DNA of 64,000 nucleotides from Methanococcoides sp052057775 (GTDB lineage Archaea; Halobacteriota; Methanosarcinia; Methanosarcinales; Methanosarcinaceae), in assembly GCF_052057775.1 (NCBI RefSeq), contig NZ_CP195121.1, forward strand, positions 1,922,001-1,986,000, in the 5' to 3' direction. Each line of letters begins with the position of its first letter. Within the stretch, counting starts at the first letter, position 1. This document shows positions 47,033 through 56,487 of the stretch, piece by piece. Under the pieces are notes generated by a model. It saw nothing but the letters and a program-made list of their open reading frames with translations. It was not told where the DNA came from and did no database searches. Position numbers and translations under genes: made by a program.

Positions 47033-47983
47033 TCAAGCAAAGATCTCTTCCAGACCGCTTTCCAGATGAGGATACATTGCATCAGTATAGCCATGGGATG
47101 TACCATCAACAGTACCGAAAGATTTTGGCTCATCGGCCTTTTCGAATGTCTTCAAAGCGGCATCGTAAGGAATGATGGTATCATTGAGAGAGTGTATCAT
47201 TACAAACGGACGTGGTGATATTGCACCCAGATAGTTGTCAGGGTCAATGGATATGAAGAAGTCATAAGCTGCCTGATCAATGACATCCTCCCTGTTCAGG
47301 GAATCCGAATCATAACCACTTGTGCTTATGCCTACAACACCGGCAATGGAATCATCAATAGAAGTTGCAATGATCGCAAACCTGCCTCCGTTGCTTGAGC
47401 CAATCATTGCCACCTTCGAGTCATCGATCTCAGGCTGGTCGCGAAGCACATCTGAGGCCATCAGGGCATCATATACCATGAGGAATTGTTCCGGCTCGGC
47501 ACCGTTTCTGAAGACCATAATGTCATGTTCAACATTTATCGCACCAAGATTGCGCTGGTCGATCACAATGGATGCATAACCCATATCCGCCAATAATACA
47601 GAAAGGCTGTGCTCGTTCTCCTTGGTTACACCTGCTCCCGGCAGGATCACAACAGAAGGAACAGGACCACTGTTATTGCCAGTTGTTGCAGGAATTGTCA
47701 AAAGGGAATCAACCTCGGATTCCCTGCTTGTGTATGTGATGGTCTTAACAACATATCCGGAGTTCGAGTCGTCAATATCAATTATAGAATACTGAAGTTC
47801 TTCGCGCTCAGGATAGGACAGCAGCCCGTCATCCGTCATTTCCCATGGATCTTCCTGGCCGCTGTAGAATACACCGTAGAAACCTACGAGTAGCAGCGAA
47901 ACACCGATCAGGAGTACAACGTTATTATGACGTTTTAGGAACGTGCTCTTTGATCTGGTTTGATTTTGTTTGGTTTTAGCCAT
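47033..47983 (-). CDS. Membrane-anchored alpha/beta hydrolase
   Basis: A 316-residue protein with an N-terminal membrane helix (residues ~23-43, VVLLIGVSLLLVGFYGVFYS) after a basic start. The domain shows SVVILPGAGVTKENE, a nucleophile elbow GSSNGG, an acid in a strand near NDTIIPYDAALK, and His in TSHGYTD. It resembles dienelactone hydrolase/acetyl esterase-like enzymes. It probably cleaves an ester at the outer membrane face. Substrate cannot be assigned. A terminator follows. Confidence 0.85.
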   Translation of the reverse strand: MAKTKQNQTRSKSTFLKRHNNVVLLIGVSLLLVGFYGVFYSGQEDPWEMTDDGLLSYPEREELQYSIIDIDDSNSGYVVKTITYTSRESEVDSLLTIPATTGNNSGPVPSVVILPGAGVTKENEHSLSVLLADMGYASIVIDQRNLGAINVEHDIMVFRNGAEPEQFLMVYDALMASDVLRDQPEIDDSKVAMIGSSNGGRFAIIATSIDDSIAGVVGISTSGYDSDSLNREDVIDQAAYDFFISIDPDNYLGAISPRPFVMIHSLNDTIIPYDAALKTFEKADEPKSFGTVDGTSHGYTDAMYPHLESGLEEIFA

Positions 47984-48067
47984 AGCTAAACAAAAGGTAT
48001 CACAATAAAAAAAAGGTTTTCCGTGTCATGGAAGACACGGACAGGATAAGTTTGTTTATTTGTTCGT

Positions 48068-49474
48068 TTATTTCTTTGGTGGCCAGTTCTGTTCCATCCA
48101 GCCAGGAAGTCTTCCTGAGTCTGCCGGACCGATCATAACGGCTGAACCTGTTTCGTCTTCCACATCACCCTGAAGACGTGCTGCAAGTCCCGGAAGGACA
48201 ATCACATTGTTGTTGAGCTTGCTCATGTCGAAGCCTGCTTCCTCCAGTCCCTTCTTGATCTTTGCAGCTGTGAGCTGACCGCCTGCGACAGCAGCCTCTA
48301 CACCAATACCGTCGGTGTCGATAGCTGTGAGGTAACAGTTAATGCCATTGGATGACAGGTCGCTCTCTACTGTGTAGTATGTAAGGGCGAAGTTGGTCGT
48401 GACAAGCAGTGGTGAATCTGCTGTCGGTGAACCTACCTCATAGACTCCCGGATCTACTGTGACCGGCTTACGTGGGTCGGTGTAGATGGTGTCACGGATG
48501 TGGACCTGTGGGAGCTGTGCGTATGGCTCGATACTGTGGAGGATCATAATGTCACCATACTTGATAGTGAAAACTGATGCAACCACGGTTTCCCAGTAGG
48601 ATGCACTGACATCATCATCGTGTGCCAGCCATGCTGTAAGAGGCACTGCCATGATCGGGAACGCAATATCGCGGTCACCGTTGATACCTGCCCTTCTGAT
48701 CTTCAGGAAGTTCTGGAAGGTTGTTCTCAGTCCCTTTCCTGTCGGGAATGTTCCCGGATCAAGCACGACGTCCTCAATGCCGTTCTCTGAGAATGTCTTT
48801 GCCATTGACTTGAGCATGTCAAGGTCATTTGGTGCAAACACTGTTACAGGAACATTGAATTCCTGTGCAAGGGCTGCAACATCCTGCCAGTTGTCCTTGT
48901 TGGCTGCGTAAAGAAGTGGCCTCTTCTCTGCTGCAACCTCAAGTCCTGCCCTGAGAACTTCAGGGTTGAATGAACAGAGCACCATTGGGAAATCAGTTGT
49001 TTCCATTACTTTCTTTACTGCTGCTGCGAACTTTGCAGGATCGTCTGAAACGCTGCGCACTGCGATCATGTCAAGGGTAAGGAAATCACCTACATAGAAC
49101 TTCTTGAAGTCCTGGATCTTGTTGACCCTTTCCACCATTTCGCTCTCATCCATGGTGTCCCAGACATCGTATGCGAATGCGGTCTTGTTGAAGAATGTGA
49201 GCTTGTGACGGTGCAGTACATCGTCGCCACCGATGGTAACTGCCTTTTCACCTACACCAATGACAACTTCCCTGATCTCAGGTGCAAGAAGAGCTTCCAG
49301 CTCGCCGTGCTTCTTCTTGTACTTCTCCTCGGTAACAAGAGGAGTACAGTCAGTGGCTTTCAGTGACCTGTCGATAAGGTGGGATGCGAATGCCATACAT
49401 GATGTCTCACCACACTGACCACAGTTGGTTCCCGGAAGGAACTTGTAAGCTTCAAGAGGGCTGTTTATTTTCAT
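48068..49474 (-). CDS. cdhE: Acetyl-CoA decarbonylase/synthase gamma subunit (corrinoid Fe-S protein large)
   Basis: A 468-residue protein. The N-terminal [4Fe-4S] binding motif is GTNCGQCGETSCMAFASHL (Cys at four positions), and a TIM-barrel-like middle binds the corrinoid with the delta subunit. The C-terminal corrinoid-binding part has TDGIGVEAAVAGGQLTAAKI. It carries the methyl group between tetrahydrosarcinapterin and the beta subunit. Last gene of the cdh operon; start ATG 49474 follows the cdhD stop by four bases. Confidence 0.97.
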   Translation of the reverse strand: MKINSPLEAYKFLPGTNCGQCGETSCMAFASHLIDRSLKATDCTPLVTEEKYKKKHGELEALLAPEIREVVIGVGEKAVTIGGDDVLHRHKLTFFNKTAFAYDVWDTMDESEMVERVNKIQDFKKFYVGDFLTLDMIAVRSVSDDPAKFAAAVKKVMETTDFPMVLCSFNPEVLRAGLEVAAEKRPLLYAANKDNWQDVAALAQEFNVPVTVFAPNDLDMLKSMAKTFSENGIEDVVLDPGTFPTGKGLRTTFQNFLKIRRAGINGDRDIAFPIMAVPLTAWLAHDDDVSASYWETVVASVFTIKYGDIMILHSIEPYAQLPQVHIRDTIYTDPRKPVTVDPGVYEVGSPTADSPLLVTTNFALTYYTVESDLSSNGINCYLTAIDTDGIGVEAAVAGGQLTAAKIKKGLEEAGFDMSKLNNNVIVLPGLAARLQGDVEDETGSAVMIGPADSGRLPGWMEQNWPPKK

Positions 49475-49477
49475 TTA

Positions 49478-50794
49478 TCACACCTCCGCTCCGATCCAGT
49501 TAGTAATGTCGATCTCATCTGCCTCAATGGAACCGTAGAGTGTCTGTGTGATCTCCTTGAGCACCTGTACAGATGTTGGATGCATCATCATGAACATGTC
49601 GTTCCCTGCAAGTGAAAGTGTAAGACCTGTGACGATCTCCCAGATAGGACCTCTGTACTCACGTGGACCCCAGTCAGAATCCTGTGAGAGTGGTGATTCC
49701 TTCATCCATGACTCACGGGCACCCCATGCATTGGTGGTACCGGAAGACATTGGGAACGTCAGTTCATCGTCGCCCATGAGGGCTGCAAGCCTGATACGCT
49801 CCATGTTAGTGTAAGCATAGTCCAGACCGTAACCAAGAGCTGCGGTTGTCGGGTCCATTACGATGCTGTCCCTTGGGACTCCGCACTGCTTCATGAGCTT
49901 CCTGTTAAGCTCCTTCTGTGCGTTGATCTCAAGCTGTGTCCAGGAAAGTACTGCATGACCGTAGTCTGTTGCAGCCTTTGCAACCCTTTCGTAATCAAGG
50001 TTAAGACTTGCGGATGCCAAAAGTACGCGCTCGCCTTCTGCGACCTCAGCTGCCTTTTCAAGGACCTCAGGATCTTTCTGTGGGTTACCTGAACCACCGA
50101 TAACGATAGGTACGTCAACTGCCTGAAGTACGTCCTCTACGACCTTTGCTGCTTCCCTTGCAGGTGTGTCGTTGATGAGAGGATCTGTTGAGATCAGGTG
50201 TATTGTGACCATATCTGCATTGAAGTCACGTACAACCTTCTTTGCCCATTCTGCAGGATCGTTGATGACATCTTCGTAGTTGCCCTTGACAGCTTTTGCC
50301 ATTCCGATAGGCATGTCGAAGACATCCATTGTAACGTAGTTGCGGTGTGGCATCTCAGCATCGAAGTAATATGGAAGTGCGTTCTCGCCACCAAGGGTGA
50401 TGGTGTGCTTCCTGGAACCGCCATCTGCTGATGTGGCACCAAGGGTCACTTCCTGGATAGGAGTTGCCCACTCGCTCATCTTTGCAACATCGAACTTTGC
50501 AGGGAGAAGCTGCTCTATCCGGGACTGGCCGGCGATAGGTGCCTGTGGGAAACCGCCCATTGATGCAGCGAAAAGCTGGTCAACAGGGTATCCAAGCATC
50601 CTTGCAATATTTGCGACATGTAATGAGATCTGTGCAGCCTCATGACCAAGTGCATAGGCCATAGCAGGGTTAAGACCTCCGCCTCCGCTGATATCGAGCT
50701 CGATGTCTCCTTCAATGGTCACTCCTTCAAGTGACTCGACATCAAGGTCTTTGAAGAGATCAGTGAGACCTGATAATTTCATCTTGTTTGACAT
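49478..50794 (-). CDS. cdhD: Acetyl-CoA decarbonylase/synthase delta subunit (corrinoid protein small)
   Basis: A 438-residue TIM-barrel protein: GGGLNPAMAYALGHEAAQ, HLISTDPLINDTPAREAAKV, VPIVIGGSGNPQKDPEVLEK, MDPTTAALGYGLDYAYTNME. It pairs with cdhE as the corrinoid iron-sulfur protein and accepts methyl from methyltetrahydrosarcinapterin. Placed between cooC and cdhE in the same operon. Confidence 0.96.
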   Translation of the reverse strand: MSNKMKLSGLTDLFKDLDVESLEGVTIEGDIELDISGGGGLNPAMAYALGHEAAQISLHVANIARMLGYPVDQLFAASMGGFPQAPIAGQSRIEQLLPAKFDVAKMSEWATPIQEVTLGATSADGGSRKHTITLGGENALPYYFDAEMPHRNYVTMDVFDMPIGMAKAVKGNYEDVINDPAEWAKKVVRDFNADMVTIHLISTDPLINDTPAREAAKVVEDVLQAVDVPIVIGGSGNPQKDPEVLEKAAEVAEGERVLLASASLNLDYERVAKAATDYGHAVLSWTQLEINAQKELNRKLMKQCGVPRDSIVMDPTTAALGYGLDYAYTNMERIRLAALMGDDELTFPMSSGTTNAWGARESWMKESPLSQDSDWGPREYRGPIWEIVTGLTLSLAGNDMFMMMHPTSVQVLKEITQTLYGSIEADEIDITNWIGAEV

Positions 50795-50836
50795 ATATGA
50801 ATTCCACCATTTTCTTAAATGAAGTAATGAAAGTTC

Positions 50837-51589
50837 TTACAGACCAAGTTTCTCCGCGATCTTTGCAACCTCTTGTACAGCTTCAGAATCGTCAGGAAGG
50901 TCGAAAAGAGGCAATCCCTTAAGGTCCCTCTCTGCGATCATGCTGTCCATCGGAACGGTTCCGATCAGTTCAAGGTCAAGACCTTCTGCGGTTTCCCTGA
51001 TCGTTTCCTTGTTGGTGTCTGTAACCTTGTTCGCAACAACATAGATATTCCTGACATTGGTCTCAAGTTCCTCGGTGAGTTCCCTGATGCGTTCTGCGGT
51101 TCTCAGACCACGTCTTGAACCATCAGTAACCACGATGAGATCATCGACATCACGAATGATCTTACGGCTGAAATGCTCAAGTCCGGCTTCCGTGTCAAGA
51201 ATGACAACATCGTAGTTCTTCACTACCTTGTCCATGATACCACGGAGCAGGTTGTTAACATAGCAGTAGCATCCGGAACCTTCCGGGCGGCCCATTACGA
51301 TAAGGTCGTAATTGTCCATCTCCTCAAGGATCTCATAGATCTTTGACTCGAAGATGGTCTCCTTGTTAACACCAGGGGGGAAGTTGTCCCTTTCATCCTG
51401 CATGAACTGTTTCATATCACCGACGGTCTTGAGGGTCTCGCAACCAAGGGTCTCCGGAAGGTTCGTGTCCGGATCCGCATCGATTGCAAGGACCAGTTTG
51501 TCAGTTCTTGTAAGGTGACGGATGAGAAGACTGGTTATCGCAGTCTTCCCTGTTCCGCCCTTACCTGTTATTGCAATTACTTTAGTCAC
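50837..51589 (-). CDS. cooC: CooC-type nickel insertion ATPase for CODH/ACS
   Basis: A 250-residue P-loop ATPase of the MinD/ArsA class: deviant Walker A GKGGTGKTAITS (residues ~9-20), then DADPDTNLPETLG, VILDTEAGLEHFSRK, and CYCYVNN near the metal-binding place. CooC uses ATP to load nickel into carbon monoxide dehydrogenase or acetyl-CoA synthase. It lies within the operon between cdhC and cdhD, the usual arrangement in Methanosarcinales. Confidence 0.95.
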   Translation of the reverse strand: MTKVIAITGKGGTGKTAITSLLIRHLTRTDKLVLAIDADPDTNLPETLGCETLKTVGDMKQFMQDERDNFPPGVNKETIFESKIYEILEEMDNYDLIVMGRPEGSGCYCYVNNLLRGIMDKVVKNYDVVILDTEAGLEHFSRKIIRDVDDLIVVTDGSRRGLRTAERIRELTEELETNVRNIYVVANKVTDTNKETIRETAEGLDLELIGTVPMDSMIAERDLKGLPLFDLPDDSEAVQEVAKIAEKLGL

Positions 51590-51601
51590 AGAAGACCTCG
51601 T

Positions 51602-53005
51602 TTACTCCTTTCTCTGGATTATCACTTTGTCTATGCTGACCTTTGCGTTCTTGAGGATGATCTTGACACCGCCGGTTCCGGAAGAAGGTGGCATCATCAT
51701 CATTGGCATACCCTGCATTGGCATTGCGGTTGGCATCATTGCTGGTGCTGCAACTGCCGCTTCCTGAACCTCCTCTTCCTCAGGTTCTTCCTCTGCTTCC
51801 CATCTCTCGACGATCGGATGGTTCTTGTCAGTGAGGAAGCTTCTAAGTGAATCAAGGTCTGCAGCCTCTTCTTCGGTTGCGATCTTATCAGCGATCTCAG
51901 CAGGGATGTCTGAAAGTACACGGTCCTTCAGGTTCTTTGGCATCCATACGACACGATCCCATCCACCATCTGACTGGATGAACTTTGGTGACCTGAAGTA
52001 GTTGATACCGACACCAAGGAAACCTGCGACCTGCTTTCCACCACCGGTCTGACCTGCCATTGTTGAGAATGGAAGACCATTTGGTGCAGTGCCTGCGTAG
52101 TCCCTGTCTACCCAACCAATACCATCGACCTCAGGGATGTAGAAACCTACTACCTCGAAGCAACCACAGGAAGTGTGTGGGTATTCAAAGAATGAGTGAA
52201 GTTTAATGCGGTCATATTCACCGCTTGAGAGTGACTTTGCGATCTCGTTGACACCGGAGTACTCACCGGACTCAGCATCGATCACATCGCCCTTAGGAAT
52301 AGCGAACTGTGGACCTTCAGGATCGACCTTTGCTGCTGCACGGCCGTCGAACCAGTTGATAGCACCACAGAGTGAGATCCTGTCCGGTGTGATAACACAG
52401 ACGTTGGATGGTGCGAATGACTGACAGAGACTGCATCCGTAGAATGTGTCTACATCCTCATCGTGCAGGTCACGGGTCCTGTCATCCCTTGACTTATAGA
52501 CTGCCTTTACGGCATCCATCTCTTTCTCGATCTCTGCAAGATCTGTTACATATACAGCCTCGACCTTCTCAATGAATGGAAGTTCGTTCTTGAAGAGCAT
52601 CATAACTGCCTTTGCGATCGGCTCAAAGGATGTTAAGCCCTTTGCAACAGCATCCTTGCTGATACGAACCCACACATCGTAGCGCTGGTTCAGGTGCATC
52701 ATACCCTGGATGTAGTTCTGGAAGTCGTGGTTCCTACGTTCTACAATGGACTCAAGGTCTTCTTCCACAAGTTCTCCTGCGATCTTGTAGATCATTGCAA
52801 ATGGGTATCTTGAACCTTCTTCCATCTCAGAGAGGTCAGGGCCGATAAGTGTGAACTTACCGTCCTCTACCTCATCCATGGGTGTAGCTCTTACAAGCTC
52901 GTATCCTTTTGATTTCGGTCCTGAGAGTTCGACGTACATGCCGTCCTTTCTAATCCTTTCCCCTTCGAACATAGGGGAAATCTCAAAGGGGAATTCTTCT
53001 GCCAT
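51602..53005 (-). CDS. cdhC: Acetyl-CoA synthase beta subunit
   Basis: A 467-residue subunit holding the A-cluster. Cys-rich motifs: YGCSLCQSFAPSNVC (iron-sulfur/nickel ligands) and FEYPHTSCGCFEVVGFYIPE. A hydrophobic and acidic C-terminal extension (Met/Pro-rich MPTAMPMQGMPMMMMPP region, residues ~420-440) is typical of archaeal CdhC. It joins methyl, CO and CoA to acetyl-CoA, or splits it during growth on acetate. Confidence 0.97.
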   Translation of the reverse strand: MAEEFPFEISPMFEGERIRKDGMYVELSGPKSKGYELVRATPMDEVEDGKFTLIGPDLSEMEEGSRYPFAMIYKIAGELVEEDLESIVERRNHDFQNYIQGMMHLNQRYDVWVRISKDAVAKGLTSFEPIAKAVMMLFKNELPFIEKVEAVYVTDLAEIEKEMDAVKAVYKSRDDRTRDLHDEDVDTFYGCSLCQSFAPSNVCVITPDRISLCGAINWFDGRAAAKVDPEGPQFAIPKGDVIDAESGEYSGVNEIAKSLSSGEYDRIKLHSFFEYPHTSCGCFEVVGFYIPEVDGIGWVDRDYAGTAPNGLPFSTMAGQTGGGKQVAGFLGVGINYFRSPKFIQSDGGWDRVVWMPKNLKDRVLSDIPAEIADKIATEEEAADLDSLRSFLTDKNHPIVERWEAEEEPEEEEVQEAAVAAPAMMPTAMPMQGMPMMMMPPSSGTGGVKIILKNAKVSIDKVIIQRKE

Positions 53006-53067
53006 ATTTTATCCTCCGTAATGGTCATCTAATGTTCGTAATATGATTTATGTGATTTTGTTCGCTC

Positions 53068-53583
53068 TTAGAGATTCTCGATCAGTTCATCCAGTGCCTC
53101 GATGTGAACTTCAGGACTGATGTTCCCGAAGGACATAGTAGCATTCTGGACGTAGTGCCTTTCAATTGAAATGGACTTAAGATTTGAAAAGCTCTTGAGA
53201 CCTGAAAGTACCTGGTTGAGATAGTATTTCAAGTGTCCAAGCATGATAACGGTATCATACTGGCCTTCGCCGTCAAGTCCCTGCCAGTTCGGATCACAAA
53301 GATAGGTTGCCAGTGCATGGACATTGATGTACTTTGCATTGACGCCTGAGTCAACCATTCCACTGATGGAGTGGCCGGTAGCAGCTACCGGCAAGTTTGC
53401 TTTCTTTGCGATCTCGATGGTACGCTTCAACAGCTCTTCATCCTTAAGGACCTGTGATCCTACGATGAAAAGAGGGCGTTTTGCTTTTGAGATCATCTTT
53501 CCAGCTACATTTGGCTGTACTGCCTTTGAGGTCTTGCAACCGTATGTGCAGTGTACCTGAGTGTTCTTGATAACGTCGACCAT
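53068..53583 (-). CDS. cdhB: CODH/ACS epsilon subunit
   Basis: A 171-residue Rossmann-like subunit (KAKRPLFIVGSQVLKDEELL, VAATGHSISGMVDSGVNAKY, DTVIMLGHLKYYLNQVLSGL). It forms the alpha2-epsilon2 CO dehydrogenase with cdhA and may help electron transfer with FAD. Start ATG follows the cdhA stop directly; it is coupled. Confidence 0.95.
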   Translation of the reverse strand: MVDVIKNTQVHCTYGCKTSKAVQPNVAGKMISKAKRPLFIVGSQVLKDEELLKRTIEIAKKANLPVAATGHSISGMVDSGVNAKYINVHALATYLCDPNWQGLDGEGQYDTVIMLGHLKYYLNQVLSGLKSFSNLKSISIERHYVQNATMSFGNISPEVHIEALDELIENL

Positions 53584-53585
53584 GA

Positions 53586-55994
53586 TTAAGCCTCCTTACA
53601 AAGTCTCTTAAGGTTAGTCGGCTGGGCTGAAACATCGGATTTCATTGCTGGTCCGGAAAGGATCTTCTTTCTCTTCCAGTCAATTTCCCATCCATGCTCT
53701 GCTTCCAGGATCTTCAGCAGCTCCTCACGCTTTGCAAGCGGAAGATCTGTCTCTGTCCTGACGAACTTGTACCAGTCTTCAGGCATGACACCAAGATATT
53801 TCTGGCTGAGCTCGATGTAATGTGTCAGCTTGATCATCCTTCCCATGTTGTTGTCACTTGGGCGGATGCAACTCTTTGCGAGCATTGGCATCATTTCCTC
53901 AACGGTCTCAGCAGTGGTAAGCAGATATTCCGGAGCTGCCGGGATCTTCATCTCGCTTCCGTCCCTTGCATCGTAGACCTTCCATTTCTCTTCCTCATAT
54001 GGCTTTGCAATGAGTGCCCTGCGGTACTTTGAACCATGAGGACCGAGAATTACAGGGATACCAAGCCTTGAGCAGCCTGTTCCGATGGAAGCTGCCTTCT
54101 GGGAATATGCACCCCATGCAACACCAACAGCACCAACACGGTTGAGTGTGTAATCTGCGATCTCCTCGAAGTTACCGGAGATGTTCTTCTGTGCGAAGAT
54201 AGCTGCGACCTTGATAACTGCTCCGGAGATGTGTGAGTTTGAAACACATGAACCTGTGTTCATCAGTCCACCACTCCTGAACCTTGATGGGTACTGCTCA
54301 TAGAGTGTTAGTCCGTCCTCGTTCTTATACATACCGAGGTCCATTGCTGAACAGCCTGAAACAACGACGATGTAGTTCCTTCTAAGCATCTCATCTGCGA
54401 TCTTGTAGAGGTCCTTTGTTCCGTCAGGATAATTGGAACATCCGACCAGGGCAACGATACCAGGTGTTGTACCAAGTACAAGGTTGACACCTTCTTCCCT
54501 GATCTCAGGATCACTGATAGGTCCTCTGCCGACACGGACCTTTCCTACCTCCTCGCTGATGACACGCTGTGAGGATTTCTCGATAACGTTGACGATATCG
54601 ATGCCCTTTGGACATGCGTATTCGCAACGACCACATGCAATACATTTGTCATGGAGCCACTCGAACTTTGTCAGGTCACCTTCACTAAGGCGGGTAAATG
54701 CCTCACTGATAGGAAGACTGTCAGGACATGCAATTTCACAGGCACCACAATGGACACAGCTGTCTGCAATTGCTTTAAGGTCCTCTTCTGCAGGAAGTGC
54801 CTTGATGCCTTTCTGCTTCCTGATCTCGGACATCATCATAGTAAGACGTGGTGCAAGCTCTCCGAGTTTCTCATAATCGAACATGAGTGCACCCTTCTCC
54901 TTTCCGGTGGTAAGGTCTTCAAGGATGTCTTCGATATCATCATTGGAACGGTCCTTAAGACCGTACATGACCTTGTCATTGGTCGTGAGGACAGGGATCA
55001 TGAGCTTGCTTGCCTCTTCGAGGACATCAGCACGGATACACTGTTCATCGACAACGATAACATCAGGGATTCCGGACCTGATGGTCTTGAGCTCTTTTGC
55101 AAGTGTACCAACGATCTTTGCGTTCGGAGCTGTCCTGTCACCGGTCTTGTAACGGGTCATGTCAAGTGCAGTACAGCACAGACCACCGATCTCCATCTTA
55201 TCATTGAGGCCCTTTTCATCCATGTAATCAATGATATCAGTGATCGCTGCAACGTTATGTCCGATAACGATCAGGGTCGGCTTGGATGAGTCAATGCACC
55301 CCATACCGATATCGGAAAGAGGTGGTTCCTCATCTGCCTTAGGGAAATCGAGACAGGATATCTGTGCGATATCTGAGATCTCCATACCAACGTGATCGAG
55401 CATACCGCCATGAAGTGCCTTTGACTCGAAATCGATAGCTGCTCCTTCCTGACCCATGTGGACGGCTGCAAGCAGCTGGGTAAGCTGTTCCTCAACATAG
55501 CTTAGGACACTGTCAAGATCACCGAGTGTCTTTGGCTGGACACCTGTGACAAGCTGGACGTTTGGAGCAATAATATTAGTAGCACCTACATCAAGTGGAT
55601 GGTCCTTACCATAAAGACCTATCAGGTGATGGAGAAGGTGTCTTCCGTGTCCGGAGTGTGCTGCTGCACCTGTGATGACACGAAGCATGAACTCACGTGC
55701 ATTGTGGCCTGCAAGGTCGATACCACATGCTCCTTCTTTGTTACCGCTAAGGTCACATGGTCCGAAAGTACAGTAACAGCACTGGTCACACATTGGAGTA
55801 TAGACCGGATTATACCTGTCAAGAATATTGTGATCCCAATCTCTTAGTGTTGAGACGCCGGGCTTAACTGTAGGCCCAAGCTCAACATCACTGCGTTCTG
55901 CTTCTTTTTCAATAGCACCTACAATGTTGTTGATGGTGATCTGAACATTTTCGAGGTCGTCGATAGAAAAACTACCTGTAGTTAGCTCACTCAT
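53586..55994 (-). CDS. cdhA: CODH/ACS alpha subunit (carbon monoxide dehydrogenase)
   Basis: An 802-residue catalytic subunit. ATG 55994 (MSELTTG) with GAGGAG nine bases before is preferred over the longer frame to 56021. Iron-sulfur motifs: CDQCCYCTFGPCDLSG near the N-terminus, two ferredoxin-like motifs CVHCGACEIACP and CIACGRCEYACP, and later Ni-Fe-S ligands such as GCSNYPDG, SGCSAMDLG and NTGSCVSNSH. It oxidises CO or reduces CO2 at the C-cluster. First gene of the cdh operon. Confidence 0.97.
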   Translation of the reverse strand: MSELTTGSFSIDDLENVQITINNIVGAIEKEAERSDVELGPTVKPGVSTLRDWDHNILDRYNPVYTPMCDQCCYCTFGPCDLSGNKEGACGIDLAGHNAREFMLRVITGAAAHSGHGRHLLHHLIGLYGKDHPLDVGATNIIAPNVQLVTGVQPKTLGDLDSVLSYVEEQLTQLLAAVHMGQEGAAIDFESKALHGGMLDHVGMEISDIAQISCLDFPKADEEPPLSDIGMGCIDSSKPTLIVIGHNVAAITDIIDYMDEKGLNDKMEIGGLCCTALDMTRYKTGDRTAPNAKIVGTLAKELKTIRSGIPDVIVVDEQCIRADVLEEASKLMIPVLTTNDKVMYGLKDRSNDDIEDILEDLTTGKEKGALMFDYEKLGELAPRLTMMMSEIRKQKGIKALPAEEDLKAIADSCVHCGACEIACPDSLPISEAFTRLSEGDLTKFEWLHDKCIACGRCEYACPKGIDIVNVIEKSSQRVISEEVGKVRVGRGPISDPEIREEGVNLVLGTTPGIVALVGCSNYPDGTKDLYKIADEMLRRNYIVVVSGCSAMDLGMYKNEDGLTLYEQYPSRFRSGGLMNTGSCVSNSHISGAVIKVAAIFAQKNISGNFEEIADYTLNRVGAVGVAWGAYSQKAASIGTGCSRLGIPVILGPHGSKYRRALIAKPYEEEKWKVYDARDGSEMKIPAAPEYLLTTAETVEEMMPMLAKSCIRPSDNNMGRMIKLTHYIELSQKYLGVMPEDWYKFVRTETDLPLAKREELLKILEAEHGWEIDWKRKKILSGPAMKSDVSAQPTNLKRLCKEA

Positions 55995-56160
55995 ATGTTT
56001 TCTCTCCTCTGGATTGAACATTTCATAGTTAAACGATTATATAGACTATTTTCCACGGGTGTTACGAATTGAATAAAACGTAATAACTGCTGTACAGTCT
56101 TTGCAATGTTGGAGGTAGTATGTACATCTCATATATAAATGTTGTGATAATTTATCATGA
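55995..56160 (-). promoter_or_regulatory. cdh operon promoter region
   Basis: Two TATA candidates read on the minus strand: TTTATATA at about 56137-56144 (leader ~120 bases) and TATATAAT at about 56036-56043 (leader ~20 bases). Both fit archaeal promoters. The rest of 56160-56487 is AT-rich with no supported gene. Confidence 0.5.
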
Positions 56161-56487
56161 TTATACTAGATAATTCTTTTATGAGTTTACACCGTTACAG
56201 AATATAAAAACACAATGCTAAGACGGCATACCATGCCCGATCATGACACACTCCAACATAAGTAACGATGTTAACAAACTGGTCAGTAAAAACTGATAAA
56301 TATTACTGAGCATCACGGATCATCACATCCATAAAGGCAAATGATCGGACAAGCCACTATAATTCATATAATAAAACTAGTTTCCAATAAATAATTTGTC
56401 AAAAATCATCTATCAGAAATCATTTTATTTGATAGCATATATTGACATAATGGATCGAAATAATATTTTTCCGATCGGGAGGATACA